Part shown: positions 7,020-16,560 of the stretch, piece after piece
How positions within the stretch are numbered: position 1 is the stretch's first letter
Layout: each line of letters begins with the position of its first letter
Assembly: GCF_900155685.1 (NCBI RefSeq)
Contig: NZ_LT732548.1
Location: 3,427,301 to 3,464,621 of the forward strand
DNA from: Paenibacillus bouchesdurhonensis
GTDB lineage: Bacteria; Bacillota; Bacilli; Paenibacillales; Paenibacillaceae
Reading direction: 5' to 3'
Length of the DNA: 37,321 nucleotides
Notes under the pieces: model-generated
Seen by the model: the letters and a program-made list of their open reading frames with translations, nothing else
The model's database searches: none
What the model was told of the DNA's origin: nothing
Made by a program: the position numbers and the translations under genes

Positions 7020-7928
7020 ATGAGTCGCTTTAAGAAGTATGCATTAATTTCATTAGCTTTTATGATCATTCTTTACGCCGTAGCTGTGGCAAATCCCGGT
7101 ACGGTTCTCTCGCGGAAAGCCTGCAGCTCCTGGAGTCTAGTTAAGGATCAGGCCTTTCTAATGACTCACCCCAAGCTAGACGGCAGCCTAAAGCTGCCTG
7201 CCAATTTCACGATCCAGCCCGGTACCGCCGAACAGGTTCCAGTCCTTATGTATCATTACATAACTCCTAAAGCCTACAACGATCAACCGGACAACAATTC
7301 GATCATGAATCTGGAAGACTTCGAGGCCGGAATTGATTACTTATATGAACAAGGTTACTATACGGCTACTATGGAAGAGCTGGAGCAATATGTGCTCGGC
7401 AAAGCAACTCTTCCTGCCAAGAGCGTAGTCATTACATTTGATGACGGTTACCAGAACAACTATACTTACGCTTATCCCATTTTGAAAAAATACGGATTCC
7501 ATGCGGCGATTTTTCTCATCGGCAGTAGAGTTCAAACGGAGACATCAGTATTCGATCCCGCGAAGAAAAGCTTTCTCTCGCAAGAAGAAATAGAAGCTTC
7601 TTCCGACGTATTTGAATATCACAGCCATACGTATGATCTTCACCACAAGGGATTTATGAAATGTGGATTGAACTACGCGTCGGGCTTTGACACGACCAGC
7701 TTGGAGAGTGATATCGCCAAAATGAAGGAGCTCGGCATCGATAGTCCTTATTTCGCATATCCCTATGGTGAAAAAAGCACGCCCATGGTCTACTACTTGC
7801 AAAAAAACAACTACCGCATGGCCATGACCGTCCATCAAGGTTTCGTCAAACCTGGCGATTCTCCCATGAGATTAAAGCGACTTACAGTTACTTCAGCAAC
7901 AAACATGGCTGATTTATTACAGCCTTAA
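7020..7928 (+). CDS. Secreted polysaccharide deacetylase (NodB domain, carbohydrate esterase 4)
   Basis: The 302-residue protein begins with a signal peptide or membrane anchor (MSRFKKYALISLAFMIILYA). The deacetylase domain starts near residue 75 (VLMYHYIT) and carries the metal and catalytic motif TFDDGY (139-144), the His motif HSHTYDLHH (201-209) and YPYGE near residue 250. CE4 enzymes of the PgaB/IcaB/YadE type remove N- or O-acetyl groups from cell-surface glycans such as peptidoglycan, chitin or poly-GlcNAc. The ATG has GAAGGAG at a 6-base spacing. It is one of only two plus-strand genes in the window and converges on lanK across a shared bidirectional terminator. Wall modification could influence sensitivity to a lipid II-binding peptide, but that link is inference. 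Confidence 0.9.
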   Translation: MSRFKKYALISLAFMIILYAVAVANPGTVLSRKACSSWSLVKDQAFLMTHPKLDGSLKLPANFTIQPGTAEQVPVLMYHYITPKAYNDQPDNNSIMNLEDFEAGIDYLYEQGYYTATMEELEQYVLGKATLPAKSVVITFDDGYQNNYTYAYPILKKYGFHAAIFLIGSRVQTETSVFDPAKKSFLSQEEIEASSDVFEYHSHTYDLHHKGFMKCGLNYASGFDTTSLESDIAKMKELGIDSPYFAYPYGEKSTPMVYYLQKNNYRMAMTVHQGFVKPGDSPMRLKRLTVTSATNMADLLQP

Positions 7929-7953
7929 AATAATTTGAATCACCGTGATTATT

Positions 7954-7985
7954 GTAAAAGCCTCACCCTAGGGTGAGGCTTTTAC
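7954..7985. terminator. Bidirectional terminator between the deacetylase gene and lanK
   Basis: A 32-base perfect palindrome has arms of GTAAAAGCCTCACCCT and its exact complement. It carries A/T runs inside the arms on both sides, so it can stop transcripts from the plus-strand deacetylase gene and from the minus-strand lantibiotic operon. Confidence 0.92.
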
Positions 7986-8008
7986 AGCAACAATGATTAA
8001 CTAGTGAA

Positions 8009-9400
8009 CTAACATTCTTCTATATAGAACTGAATAACAGCACCGCCTTGGGGACTGTTGCTTGCTCTGATCTCCCCTTTAAAATTCGATACGATTCTTT
8101 TGGCAATATATAGTCCAAGACCGAAATGATCCTTGTAATAATCTTCCTGATACATAGCTTCAAATAAAGCTTTGGTATCCTGCTGCTTGAAGCCCATTCC
8201 TGTATCCGTGCAGCAAAAATGAATGCGATTCTTCTCTGGGTCATCATGCACCTCAAGCTTAATGACACCATGGCTTGTAAAACGAAGACTATTATAGAGA
8301 ATATTATCGAGCACTCGTATTAGCATTGCTTCATCAATCCAATAGACTAACTTGGTTAATTGAATCTCGAATCGAATCGAAATCCCCTTTAATTGAGCCA
8401 TTGCCGAAAATTCCTTTTTCTTCTCCAGCAAAGTATCCTCTAGGTGAACTTGTTCAGGATGCAGCATAAAATCCACTTTTTCGACTTTATATAATACAGC
8501 CAAGTTGTTGGTTAAATTAATCATCTTGTTGCAATTGCTATCGATCGTCTGCTTAAAAGCATCAAATGTAAAAGCACTGCTATTTTGCAGCTGTGTTATT
8601 AACTCCAATTGACCTTTAATGACCGTAATCGGCGTACGAATATCATGAGCAATAGATTGAACCATCATGCTTCGTTCCAGCTCCATCTTCTGCAAAGCAA
8701 GATCAGCCTCTTTTAAAGAAGACACCATACCGTTAAAAGATTGTTGGATTACATTAAATTCCTTGCCTTCAAGCTCATTGATTCTAAAATCAAAATCTCC
8801 CGTAGAAATATGCTCAGCCCCTTGAAGTAAGGAAGTAATATTTCTGGACATTTTCTCGTACAATTGCTTTGTAAAAAGAACTAAATATAACATGAAAAAA
8901 AATATAGGAGACATTATAAGAGCGATATACAAAAACACAGACACCGGCTGGTCTTTATAATTGTTTACCACATATCCGAAAGGCGCCTTCAACAAATAAA
9001 CGCCCTGCAAAGCATCGTCCTTCACAATGGGAATATATCTATATACATAGTTATTTCTAACGATCTCTTTATTCAAATTCTTCCACAAATCAACACTGGG
9101 ATTTCCTATCCCTAATTCTCCATACAAATGATGACCTGAGGTATCGAGCACTTCACTTTTTATCTGGTCAGACATCCCCGTTAAATCCGGTAACTCTCCA
9201 AGCAAAACACCTTCCGGATTGTTCTCGACCATTCTCTCAATAATGTTGAAATATTTCACATAATAATCCGTCGGCTTTGCCGTATCGCTGAATAAAAATA
9301 TGACCAACAGCAAATAAGCCACGATCGTGGAAACGATTGTAAAACTTACTACTTTAACAACAAGTAAATAAAAGTCCCTTTTAAGCGTTTTATGTCTCAT
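8009..9400 (-). CDS. lanK: Lantibiotic two-component sensor histidine kinase (NisK/SpaK type)
   Basis: The 463-residue kinase has membrane segment 1 at about residues 15-37, an extracytoplasmic sensor region of roughly 110 residues, membrane segment 2 at about 153-177, and a HAMP-like linker. The H-box is SIAHDIRTPITV (phospho-acceptor His252). The ATP-binding boxes are NILYNSLRF, DTGMGF and GLGLYIAKRI. In nisin and subtilin systems this kinase senses the mature peptide and activates LanR. ATG 9400 is preferred because GGAAG precedes it and it overlaps the lanR stop by 11 bases; the longer frame from 9430 lacks a ribosome binding site. It is the last gene of the lanB-T-C-R-K unit. Confidence 0.92.
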   Translation of the reverse strand: MRHKTLKRDFYLLVVKVVSFTIVSTIVAYLLLVIFLFSDTAKPTDYYVKYFNIIERMVENNPEGVLLGELPDLTGMSDQIKSEVLDTSGHHLYGELGIGNPSVDLWKNLNKEIVRNNYVYRYIPIVKDDALQGVYLLKAPFGYVVNNYKDQPVSVFLYIALIMSPIFFFMLYLVLFTKQLYEKMSRNITSLLQGAEHISTGDFDFRINELEGKEFNVIQQSFNGMVSSLKEADLALQKMELERSMMVQSIAHDIRTPITVIKGQLELITQLQNSSAFTFDAFKQTIDSNCNKMINLTNNLAVLYKVEKVDFMLHPEQVHLEDTLLEKKKEFSAMAQLKGISIRFEIQLTKLVYWIDEAMLIRVLDNILYNSLRFTSHGVIKLEVHDDPEKNRIHFCCTDTGMGFKQQDTKALFEAMYQEDYYKDHFGLGLYIAKRIVSNFKGEIRASNSPQGGAVIQFYIEEC

Positions 9401-10082
9401 GCTGGACTTCCCATCGATATCCGAGTCCATACAAAGTTTTTATGTATGCATAGTCCGAATCGTGCTCTCTAATTTTTTTACGGATATTTTTTATACTCTC
9501 GGTCACCGTGTCATAATAGCTCTGCGACTCATGTCCCCAAATTCGCTCAAATATATCCTCCTTCGTAAATACACGACCCTTATGTAAAATCATAAATTCA
9601 ACAATCTGATATTCCTTTTTCGTTAAATGAATCGGCATTCCATTGCAGGTTAAGATTTTAGCGTCCAAATCAACAACAAGTCGACCTGAACTTACTTTCG
9701 AAGTGCCTTTATCCCTTATTCGCTCATCGCGCCGAATATGACATTCGATTCTAGCCTTAAGTTCAGCTAAACTAAATGGTTTTTCTATATAATCATCCCC
9801 GCCTGAGGAAAGAGCTTTTATTTTATCTTCTTCCAATGTCTTAGCACTCAAAAAAACAATAGGACAAATGACTTTTTCCCTAATCATCTCGCATAATGCT
9901 ACCCCGTCTAAATCAGGCATCATGACATCCAAAATAATAATATCGTAATGATGATGCAAGACAGCCTTTAACGCTTGTTCCCCACTGCTTACAGCCGTAA
10001 CTCGAAAGGCATACAGCTCAAGATACTGCTGAATCATGCTGCAGATGTCCTCTTCATCATCAACAACGAGTATGTTCCTCAT
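9390..10082 (-). CDS. lanR: Lantibiotic response regulator, OmpR family
   Basis: The 230-residue regulator has an N-terminal receiver domain with acidic pocket VDDEED (7-12), phospho-acceptor Asp52 in IIILDVMMP, and the conserved Lys101 in IEKPF. A C-terminal winged-helix domain follows (KKEYQIVEFMILHKGRVFTK and YDTVTESIKNIRKKIRE). This is the NisR/SpaR arrangement that activates lanA and often lanFEG. AGGAGG lies 8 bases before the ATG, and the gene overlaps the lanC end by 23 bases and the lanK start by 11. That indicates coupled translation. Confidence 0.93.
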   Translation of the reverse strand: MRNILVVDDEEDICSMIQQYLELYAFRVTAVSSGEQALKAVLHHHYDIIILDVMMPDLDGVALCEMIREKVICPIVFLSAKTLEEDKIKALSSGGDDYIEKPFSLAELKARIECHIRRDERIRDKGTSKVSSGRLVVDLDAKILTCNGMPIHLTKKEYQIVEFMILHKGRVFTKEDIFERIWGHESQSYYDTVTESIKNIRKKIREHDSDYAYIKTLYGLGYRWEVQHET

Positions 10083-11406
10083 CTGACAAGCCTCCTAGTA
10101 AAAACGCGGAGTCCCATGGCGTTTTCTTATCCTTATTCACAGCTAGCAAAGTCAATGCTACTCCTGTAACTCCATCAATCAATCCGACATAATCATACAG
10201 CTTCTCAATGCCCGTCTTTTTATCGACTGTTTGAAAGCCAAAAGGCAGTTCTTCATTATAATACGACATCATTTGCTCCGTTAGAGAAGAAGTGATCTGT
10301 AAAAACTCTGCATCCTTGGTCACGCTATAAAAATGTTTCGATATCATTGCAAGGTTTGATAACCCGTGGCAAAACGTTGGACAATATATTTCCTGCTGCC
10401 GCACAGCAGCACGCTTCATGGATTCAACAGCCGGAGTTAAATACTTATCGTCTTGTAATGCTTTCCCTGCTGCAAGTAATGAATAGGCAACACCAGGTGT
10501 GCCATAACACCACGCATCTCTTGTATACGTACTGGTTACTGTTAAATCATTATACTCTTCTATAGAAATGTGGGTTCCCCAGTAATATTGGCCCTCAGAT
10601 TCGATCCGCGACTGAAGCAAGAAATCGGCAAGCTTTCTAATGGAATCTAGTTGTCCCTCCTCCTTAATCCCTTTTAAATATGAATCACATAACGTAATCA
10701 AAAGCGAAGGAATTCCGTGTGCGAGTCCAATATTAAAACAGCCATTTGGCCAACGCAGCTTATCCACTTCGGAAAACTGGTTAGCAGCAGAAATATACCA
10801 CCCTGGAACAAGCTTGCCGTTGCATTCCTTGTCCTGACAAACATGGATGATATAATTCACTATTTTCCGATTTATTTCTTTCATCACAGGAAAATTAGAA
10901 TCATTATGAAATAGTAAAGTATACGCTGCTACTCCTGTAACGCCAGAAATCGGATCATAATCCTGCATATGCAGATCTTGCCGAGACTGGATCTGTTCTA
11001 ACAAAGGATCAATACTGTTTGCAATTAACTCATTGATAGAGGATATAAACGATGAATATCGCCGCCTCTGCTTGGATATGCACAAGGCTGATAATCCAAT
11101 GCCCGCAGCGCCAGTAAACATCGAAAGAGACTGGACTCCCTCCTCCTCTAGCTGCTGTCCTATACGCTGCATATATTGATGACCAATCCGATCCCAGCCT
11201 TCCTCCGGATAGTGTTCGTTCATCTCTCCATACAACATGCAAAGGGAGGGCAAGCCGTGGCTTAAAGACAGCTCCTGGAAAGGATTGATTAAACCTGACT
11301 CGGTCTCCAAGTAATTGCTTTCCTCATTCGATACTTGCCGAAGATAATCATAGTCGGATAACTTGCGACCGATGCTCTTTACAATATAATCAATCTGCTC
11401 ATGCAT
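10060..11406 (-). CDS. lanC: Lanthionine synthetase C-like cyclase
   Basis: LanC is the zinc enzyme that adds Cys thiols to dehydrated Ser/Thr to form lanthionine and methyllanthionine rings. The 448-residue protein carries the zinc ligands Cys300 (AWCYGTPG), Cys346 and His347 (TFCHGLSNLA). The catalytic-site residues corresponding to NisC are His230 (LAHGIPS) and Asp151 (DPISGVTG). Repeated GxxG barrel motifs (SHGLPS, GAAGIG, GVTGVA, LAHGIPS, GTPGVA, CHGLSN, GVTGVA) show the double alpha-barrel. ATG 11406 is chosen over an upstream in-frame start because GGAAGGAGGAG lies 7 bases before it. The start overlaps the lanT stop by 8 bases, so translation is probably coupled. Confidence 0.94.
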   Translation of the reverse strand: MHEQIDYIVKSIGRKLSDYDYLRQVSNEESNYLETESGLINPFQELSLSHGLPSLCMLYGEMNEHYPEEGWDRIGHQYMQRIGQQLEEEGVQSLSMFTGAAGIGLSALCISKQRRRYSSFISSINELIANSIDPLLEQIQSRQDLHMQDYDPISGVTGVAAYTLLFHNDSNFPVMKEINRKIVNYIIHVCQDKECNGKLVPGWYISAANQFSEVDKLRWPNGCFNIGLAHGIPSLLITLCDSYLKGIKEEGQLDSIRKLADFLLQSRIESEGQYYWGTHISIEEYNDLTVTSTYTRDAWCYGTPGVAYSLLAAGKALQDDKYLTPAVESMKRAAVRQQEIYCPTFCHGLSNLAMISKHFYSVTKDAEFLQITSSLTEQMMSYYNEELPFGFQTVDKKTGIEKLYDYVGLIDGVTGVALTLLAVNKDKKTPWDSAFLLGGLSDEEHTRC

Positions 11407-13255
11407 CAACGAACTCCTCCTTCCTATAACCAGAAATCTTGGATTGCTCCAATTCATACATTTCTCGATAAAGGCTCACGCTTTTCAATAATTCTTGATG
11501 TTCTCCGATTCCAATAACCTCACCTTTATGCATTACGACAATACGATCTGCCAGCATCGCCGTTGACAAACGATGCGAAATAAAGATTCCAATTTTATCC
11601 TTTGTCATTTGCAGGAACATATCGATAATTTGCTTTTCGGCCATAGGATCCAGTGCAGAACTAGGTTCATCCAAGATATACAACGAGGCATCCCGGAAAA
11701 ATGATCTAGCTATGGCCACCTTCTGCCACTGTCCGCCGGATAATTGCTTCCCTTCATCAAACCAAAGTCCCAATTGAGTGTCCAGATCGTTCTCAAAATC
11801 TACCTTTCCCTTGAACAGAGCTTCACTAATGGCTTCTTCTTCATGCATTCTATCAATCTGCCCAAAGCCCACATTTTCCCTCAAGGTCAGTTCGTATTTC
11901 ACGAAATCTTGAAACAGTACTGTAATACAGCTTTGCAGTTGTTCGGTTCTGTAACTGTTAATCGACTTATTGTTGAACTGAATCATGTCATCATCAATTT
12001 GATACATTTTAATTAATAATTTTACAAGTGTGCTTTTACCAGATCCGTTCGTGCCCACAATCGCTATTCGTTCACCACGCCGAAACTCCAAATTAATATT
12101 GTTCAGAACCGGATGAGCAAAGGATGGGTACGCAAACGTTAAATCGCTAATTTTTATAGTTTCGATTCGTGAGATAGTATTATCTGCAGCGGCAGGTGTT
12201 TCTAAAGTATCTACCGATTCTCCAGCTTCCTCCAATGCCAAAAAATCAAATAGCTGACTCATATAGAGATTACTCTGATACAGTGTATATATCGTATTAA
12301 TTATTAACTTCGAATTGCTTTGAATTAAACTCAGCGCCTTGATAAAACCAACAACATTACCTATCAATATCTCACCAAGATATGCCGAATAAATAATGAT
12401 AAATAACACAACATTAGTACATATTTGCTCGATGAAATCAAATAGAACTGTAAACACTGTCCTTCTTTTGAACAGAGCTATATCCTGCTTAATAAATTTC
12501 TTGTTAATATTCTCAAATTTGCTTAATACGTACCGACTAATTCCATATAATTTAACTTCTTTAAATGTAACATCCTTCGTCAGTAAATAAGTCAAATACC
12601 AACTCTTCCTTCGTTCTGACGTTCTGTTCCATTCGACATTGTACTCTCTTTGCCCGATTCGAAAAAAATAAGTAGATAATAGCACTGGAATAACGATCAG
12701 AATTAATAGTACCCAAGGTTTCCAATTTAGCAGAATAATAATCGAGGAAATCAGTGTAATGAAAGCTGTTATCATCGATATAATTGCTTGAAAAATTTGA
12801 AAGGGTCTATACGCTACCTCGCTTTGCACCCGCTGTAGCTTGTCATACACAGCAGCATCCTCTAAATGTGCAAGGGTTAATTTGCTGCACTTTTCCATAA
12901 CACTATAATTAATTTTAAAACGAAGGATCGTTTCGAACTTTTGTTCATAGAAACTCTTTATACTATTGATTACGTCGCTATATAAATGTAAAACAATATA
13001 TATCCCAAAAGCCCAGACCACCGCCTGAAACGTCCCCGTTACAAGCATATTCAGCAAATGTTGTGACCCAAAAAGCGTTAAAATCGGGGAGAATCCCACC
13101 AGCAAACTTAATAATGAAATCATAAAGAAATTTCGCTTATCGGAAGCTGCAACTAGCCTTAGCGTTTTTGGCAGCAGCTTCATCGTCTCTCGAATATCTC
13201 TAAAGCTTACACGATCATCAACCGTATCTGTGTCATTCAGCGTTTTCTTGTTCAT
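11399..13255 (-). CDS. lanT: Lantibiotic ABC exporter (NisT/SpaT type)
   Basis: This 618-residue half-transporter exports the modified precursor with its leader still attached. The N-terminal half contains about six membrane helices (roughly residues 45-340). The nucleotide-binding domain has Walker A GTNGSGKST (401-409), signature LSGGQ (505-509) and Walker B with LYILDEPSSALDP (about 525-537). There is no N-terminal C39 peptidase domain, as expected for class I systems in which a separate protease removes the leader. ATG 13255 has AGGA 8 bases upstream. The gene follows lanB by 26 bases. Confidence 0.94.
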   Translation of the reverse strand: MNKKTLNDTDTVDDRVSFRDIRETMKLLPKTLRLVAASDKRNFFMISLLSLLVGFSPILTLFGSQHLLNMLVTGTFQAVVWAFGIYIVLHLYSDVINSIKSFYEQKFETILRFKINYSVMEKCSKLTLAHLEDAAVYDKLQRVQSEVAYRPFQIFQAIISMITAFITLISSIIILLNWKPWVLLILIVIPVLLSTYFFRIGQREYNVEWNRTSERRKSWYLTYLLTKDVTFKEVKLYGISRYVLSKFENINKKFIKQDIALFKRRTVFTVLFDFIEQICTNVVLFIIIYSAYLGEILIGNVVGFIKALSLIQSNSKLIINTIYTLYQSNLYMSQLFDFLALEEAGESVDTLETPAAADNTISRIETIKISDLTFAYPSFAHPVLNNINLEFRRGERIAIVGTNGSGKSTLVKLLIKMYQIDDDMIQFNNKSINSYRTEQLQSCITVLFQDFVKYELTLRENVGFGQIDRMHEEEAISEALFKGKVDFENDLDTQLGLWFDEGKQLSGGQWQKVAIARSFFRDASLYILDEPSSALDPMAEKQIIDMFLQMTKDKIGIFISHRLSTAMLADRIVVMHKGEVIGIGEHQELLKSVSLYREMYELEQSKISGYRKEEFVDA

Positions 13256-13281
13256 CAGCAATTTCCTGCTTTCTTTACAAG

Positions 13282-16200
13282 TTATTTGTAGACCTGTGCA
13301 TTCTGCTGCACTTTAGTCAGATGTATCTGCTGATGCTTAAGCACATATAAAGTGTGACAGGTAAGAGCTCTGAGTTTCTTCTCAAGTTCTCGGTCTATCC
13401 CAAATAAACGGTTGCAATGCATATGAATTAAGCTATCTACAATAGCCCAAGGGTGGGTTGATAATCGAGAAAGATTACTGTTGATTTGGGCACTGTATGA
13501 TCGTACAGCACTGAATCTTTCATTTAAAAGATTGAATAGACTAGCCTCTTGAGAATCGGTTTGTAACGCCTCCATCTGATTCATGGAATGACAAACATTT
13601 ATCAACTGTGATCGCACTCGCTTGAAATCATCCCGGTAGTCGCTTGGCTTGACTTGAGAAGACAGAAATTCTAATTGCATACTGTAATCCCATCCCCATT
13701 GCTCCATATAACATATCGTTGCTGCAACTCCGACTATTTCATCTGACCAATCGATAAGTTTGTCTTTTCTCGCTTTAATCAACTTTTCAACAGTAACGCT
13801 ATCCTGGCAAAACACTTGCTCGGCAGCTTCCATAAAGAATAAACCGCCGTATCTCTCAATTTCCCGATCATAACAATCCAGCACAAAATGGCTTATAAGG
13901 CCTTTCTCTATTAAGGATCTTAGCCACAACTGAATATCGGGATAAGCCTCTAGCAACTGTTGCTGATCTCCACGAATCCTTAAGCGGACATGCGGATTTG
14001 GGTCAGCATAACGCAAATAGAAATGGCCTTTAACCCGCTCTTGATTTATAAGCTCGGCGCAATAATCAGCAATCTCTACGCTAATAAGCTCTTCCTCCCT
14101 AGATTGAGTCCCGTATAGCTTTAAATAAATCCATTCCTCAAAGGGCAGCTTCAACCGATCAGGCGAAGTGCTGGAAATCCCGTTAAACCTTTCCTCCGGA
14201 TAAGCAGCCTTAGGATTTTCTACCGCTTCTTGAGCCATTTTTATCATCGGTATTACGATTTCTTGAGCATGTCCATCCATATCCCCGCCCCAGGCCTTTT
14301 CAAGGAAATCCTCAACAGCGGTTAACATCACATTATTGCCATTGTTCACGAACTCGTGGTAAAGAATTTTCAAACATTTTTGATCATCTAAATTCATAAT
14401 AATTCTGTTATCGCCTGAAGCAATATATGCATATTTCGGTATATTTCTAGAATGGCGATAACCCGTAAACAACTCCATAAATCTCTTAAACCCTTGACGC
14501 TTATCCAACTTTATTGTTGAAGAATTCAGAACCCACTTCTCCGGGGCCAGCACAAAGTTCCGATATTTAATCATGGGAGTGTAGGGTAAATCCCTAAAGA
14601 TAACCTCCCAAGGGAAATTATACCACTTTCTCTCGTCTTCTAGGCTAATATCGTATAAAAATCGTACAGCATTTGGAGAAATCTGTGGATTCAACATATT
14701 ATTAAAATGAAAGATTATTTTTTTATTGAGACGCTTGCTCTTCGCATAAAATGAAGTCCCTTCTACACCAATCAAAATATCATTCAAGGTTAAAGAATAA
14801 AATGGTTCTCTAGAGCTGTTTGTAAAAAGGGCCAGCTCGTATTTATTCCCATGAATATTCCTTGTAACATTGGCGTTTCGCAGCTCATTAGGCAAATAAG
14901 AAACCTCGCAGCCGATATACTCTTCACGATCAATTAAACCCTGATTTAATTCGTGCAGCCTATCGAAAAATTTCTCGGGAGAATCCATCACATGGGCAAA
15001 GCGTCCAAAACTTTTTCCTGCTTTCGTAGATCCAACATTTGGACCGACATAATATAGTGGCTCATCCAAATTATTTTTATCAGCAAAGATTAAATTAATT
15101 TCAAAGGAATCTGGAAGTTCCTCATACGGACAACTCGGCAATGAGAGGGCCAGAATATCTTCCTCTTGTATTTCTATACAGGAACTTCCATGGGTCAGCG
15201 CTTCCAAATATTTATTCCAAAAATATGCCTGTACTTTCTCATGAAAATACGGGGTAACTGAGCTGCTTTGCTCCACCCGCATACTGGGCGGGTTTGTATA
15301 GCCGGAAGGCGCCCCGATTCCACGATCTCCATCTATCATTTCAAGTAAAGGAACTTCCCTATTTTGGCCGTATTTCTCAATAAAATCTTGACGATACTTA
15401 TTTAGTGACAACCCTGTTTCATCAGGAGGCCTTAGGAAGCCCAATAATTTGTTGATTAAGTGATTTACTTCCTGAAGAATATATCCGTTTAATCGAATAG
15501 GCTCATCACCTTGTAAGGATAAATCTACCTGTAATGGAGATTTAGATTCCATAACCTCAGTCATAAGCCGATGAAGCTCCAGATAATTTTCTTCTCCAGC
15601 CCCTAGTGCAGTACAGTTATAGGCATCTATTTTAGATTGGATTTCTTTAAGCTTGATGAGAAGCTCTGCATCACCCAATCTCTCCGTTAGTTGCTTAATT
15701 ACATAATCCAGCTGATCAATTACAGTTAGTGGCGGCCTAATATTAGATATCAAATACTCCTTCTCAATCAATTCCTGCAAAAAATGCTGAAAAACATGTT
15801 GCTCAATTTCCGGATAGTGTTGTTCAAGAGCCTTTACAAGCTGGGAGAACGAGGCTGATTCAGCCGCAGCTTCATAAACAATATGATAGGCCTTCGTTGC
15901 TCTGATATTCACTTCCTGGATACTTCGCGTATCCGTTTCTTTTAAGGTTGAATGTGGCAATACAACTCTATTTCCTTTTACAAAAGAGCATTTATTATTG
16001 CTGTAACACAACGCTTCTGTGTAATCCGTCTCGATCTTTCTAACCAATTTCATTAGCCATTCCAAATCGGGTCTCGCCTTCTTTGTATATTTACGGGAAC
16101 CCAAAAGAGCCGTGCTTTCTTTCGTAAACTCACCAAATCCGACACCTGCGAATAATCCAAACGGAGTTGGTCGAGTGCTCATCCTAATCAAATATTTATA

Positions 16201-16452
16201 AAGTGAATTCATGAAATGTTCTTTCTTCTTAAGAATCTCCCCTTTCGAAAATAAATCCATAGTTTCGTACAAATTTTTACTGGCTACTAATATGCTTTCT
16301 CTGAATACACTGTTTTCAGACCATTTTTTAATATATTCCTCCGCCTCATCCTCGCTGATTCCCTCATTAAAAAAGTGATAATATCTCGACAATGGCAAAA
16401 TAGCCGAACGAATCATAAAAGTTCCTGTATCTTGAAACCACTGTTGAACCAC
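13282..16452 (-). CDS. lanB: Lantibiotic dehydratase, full-length class I LanB
   Basis: LanB activates core-peptide Ser and Thr with glutamate delivered by glutamyl-tRNA and then eliminates it to give Dha and Dhb. The 1056-residue protein contains both parts: the N-terminal glutamylation domain (marker RPTPFGLFAGVGFG near residue 92, and YVGPNVGSTKAGKSFGRFAH further on) and the C-terminal SpaB_C elimination domain (marker FYLRYADPNPHVRLRIRGD near residue 805). The size is close to NisB and SpaB, so it is not a split thiopeptide-type pair. The start is GTG 16452, with AGGAGG at an 8-base spacing. It is separated from lanA by a 108-base gap holding a strong inverted repeat. Confidence 0.95.
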   Translation of the reverse strand: MVQQWFQDTGTFMIRSAILPLSRYYHFFNEGISEDEAEEYIKKWSENSVFRESILVASKNLYETMDLFSKGEILKKKEHFMNSLYKYLIRMSTRPTPFGLFAGVGFGEFTKESTALLGSRKYTKKARPDLEWLMKLVRKIETDYTEALCYSNNKCSFVKGNRVVLPHSTLKETDTRSIQEVNIRATKAYHIVYEAAAESASFSQLVKALEQHYPEIEQHVFQHFLQELIEKEYLISNIRPPLTVIDQLDYVIKQLTERLGDAELLIKLKEIQSKIDAYNCTALGAGEENYLELHRLMTEVMESKSPLQVDLSLQGDEPIRLNGYILQEVNHLINKLLGFLRPPDETGLSLNKYRQDFIEKYGQNREVPLLEMIDGDRGIGAPSGYTNPPSMRVEQSSSVTPYFHEKVQAYFWNKYLEALTHGSSCIEIQEEDILALSLPSCPYEELPDSFEINLIFADKNNLDEPLYYVGPNVGSTKAGKSFGRFAHVMDSPEKFFDRLHELNQGLIDREEYIGCEVSYLPNELRNANVTRNIHGNKYELALFTNSSREPFYSLTLNDILIGVEGTSFYAKSKRLNKKIIFHFNNMLNPQISPNAVRFLYDISLEDERKWYNFPWEVIFRDLPYTPMIKYRNFVLAPEKWVLNSSTIKLDKRQGFKRFMELFTGYRHSRNIPKYAYIASGDNRIIMNLDDQKCLKILYHEFVNNGNNVMLTAVEDFLEKAWGGDMDGHAQEIVIPMIKMAQEAVENPKAAYPEERFNGISSTSPDRLKLPFEEWIYLKLYGTQSREEELISVEIADYCAELINQERVKGHFYLRYADPNPHVRLRIRGDQQQLLEAYPDIQLWLRSLIEKGLISHFVLDCYDREIERYGGLFFMEAAEQVFCQDSVTVEKLIKARKDKLIDWSDEIVGVAATICYMEQWGWDYSMQLEFLSSQVKPSDYRDDFKRVRSQLINVCHSMNQMEALQTDSQEASLFNLLNERFSAVRSYSAQINSNLSRLSTHPWAIVDSLIHMHCNRLFGIDRELEKKLRALTCHTLYVLKHQQIHLTKVQQNAQVYK

Positions 16453-16490
16453 CTTTTTGACCTCCTAATAAAAAATAGTTCTTATATTTT

Positions 16491-16537
16491 TAAAAGGTAC
16501 AAAGGAGTCGAAATCAACTTCGCCTTTGTACCTTTTA
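16491..16537 (-). terminator. Attenuator hairpin between lanA and lanB
   Basis: A perfect 15-bp inverted repeat (TAAAAGGTACAAAGG and its complement) encloses 17 bases, of which CGAA/TTCG can extend the stem. On the minus strand it lies 23 bases after the lanA stop and is followed by an A/T-rich but not pure-T stretch. An equivalent hairpin between nisA and nisB limits read-through, so that more precursor than enzyme is made. Confidence 0.85.
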
Positions 16538-16560
16538 ATGTGGTTAGACAAAATTTATAA

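Noticed and set aside
11399..11457. 59-base lanT-lanC overlap from an upstream lanC start
   Set aside because: ATG 11406 has a much better ribosome binding site and gives a normal 8-base coupling overlap.
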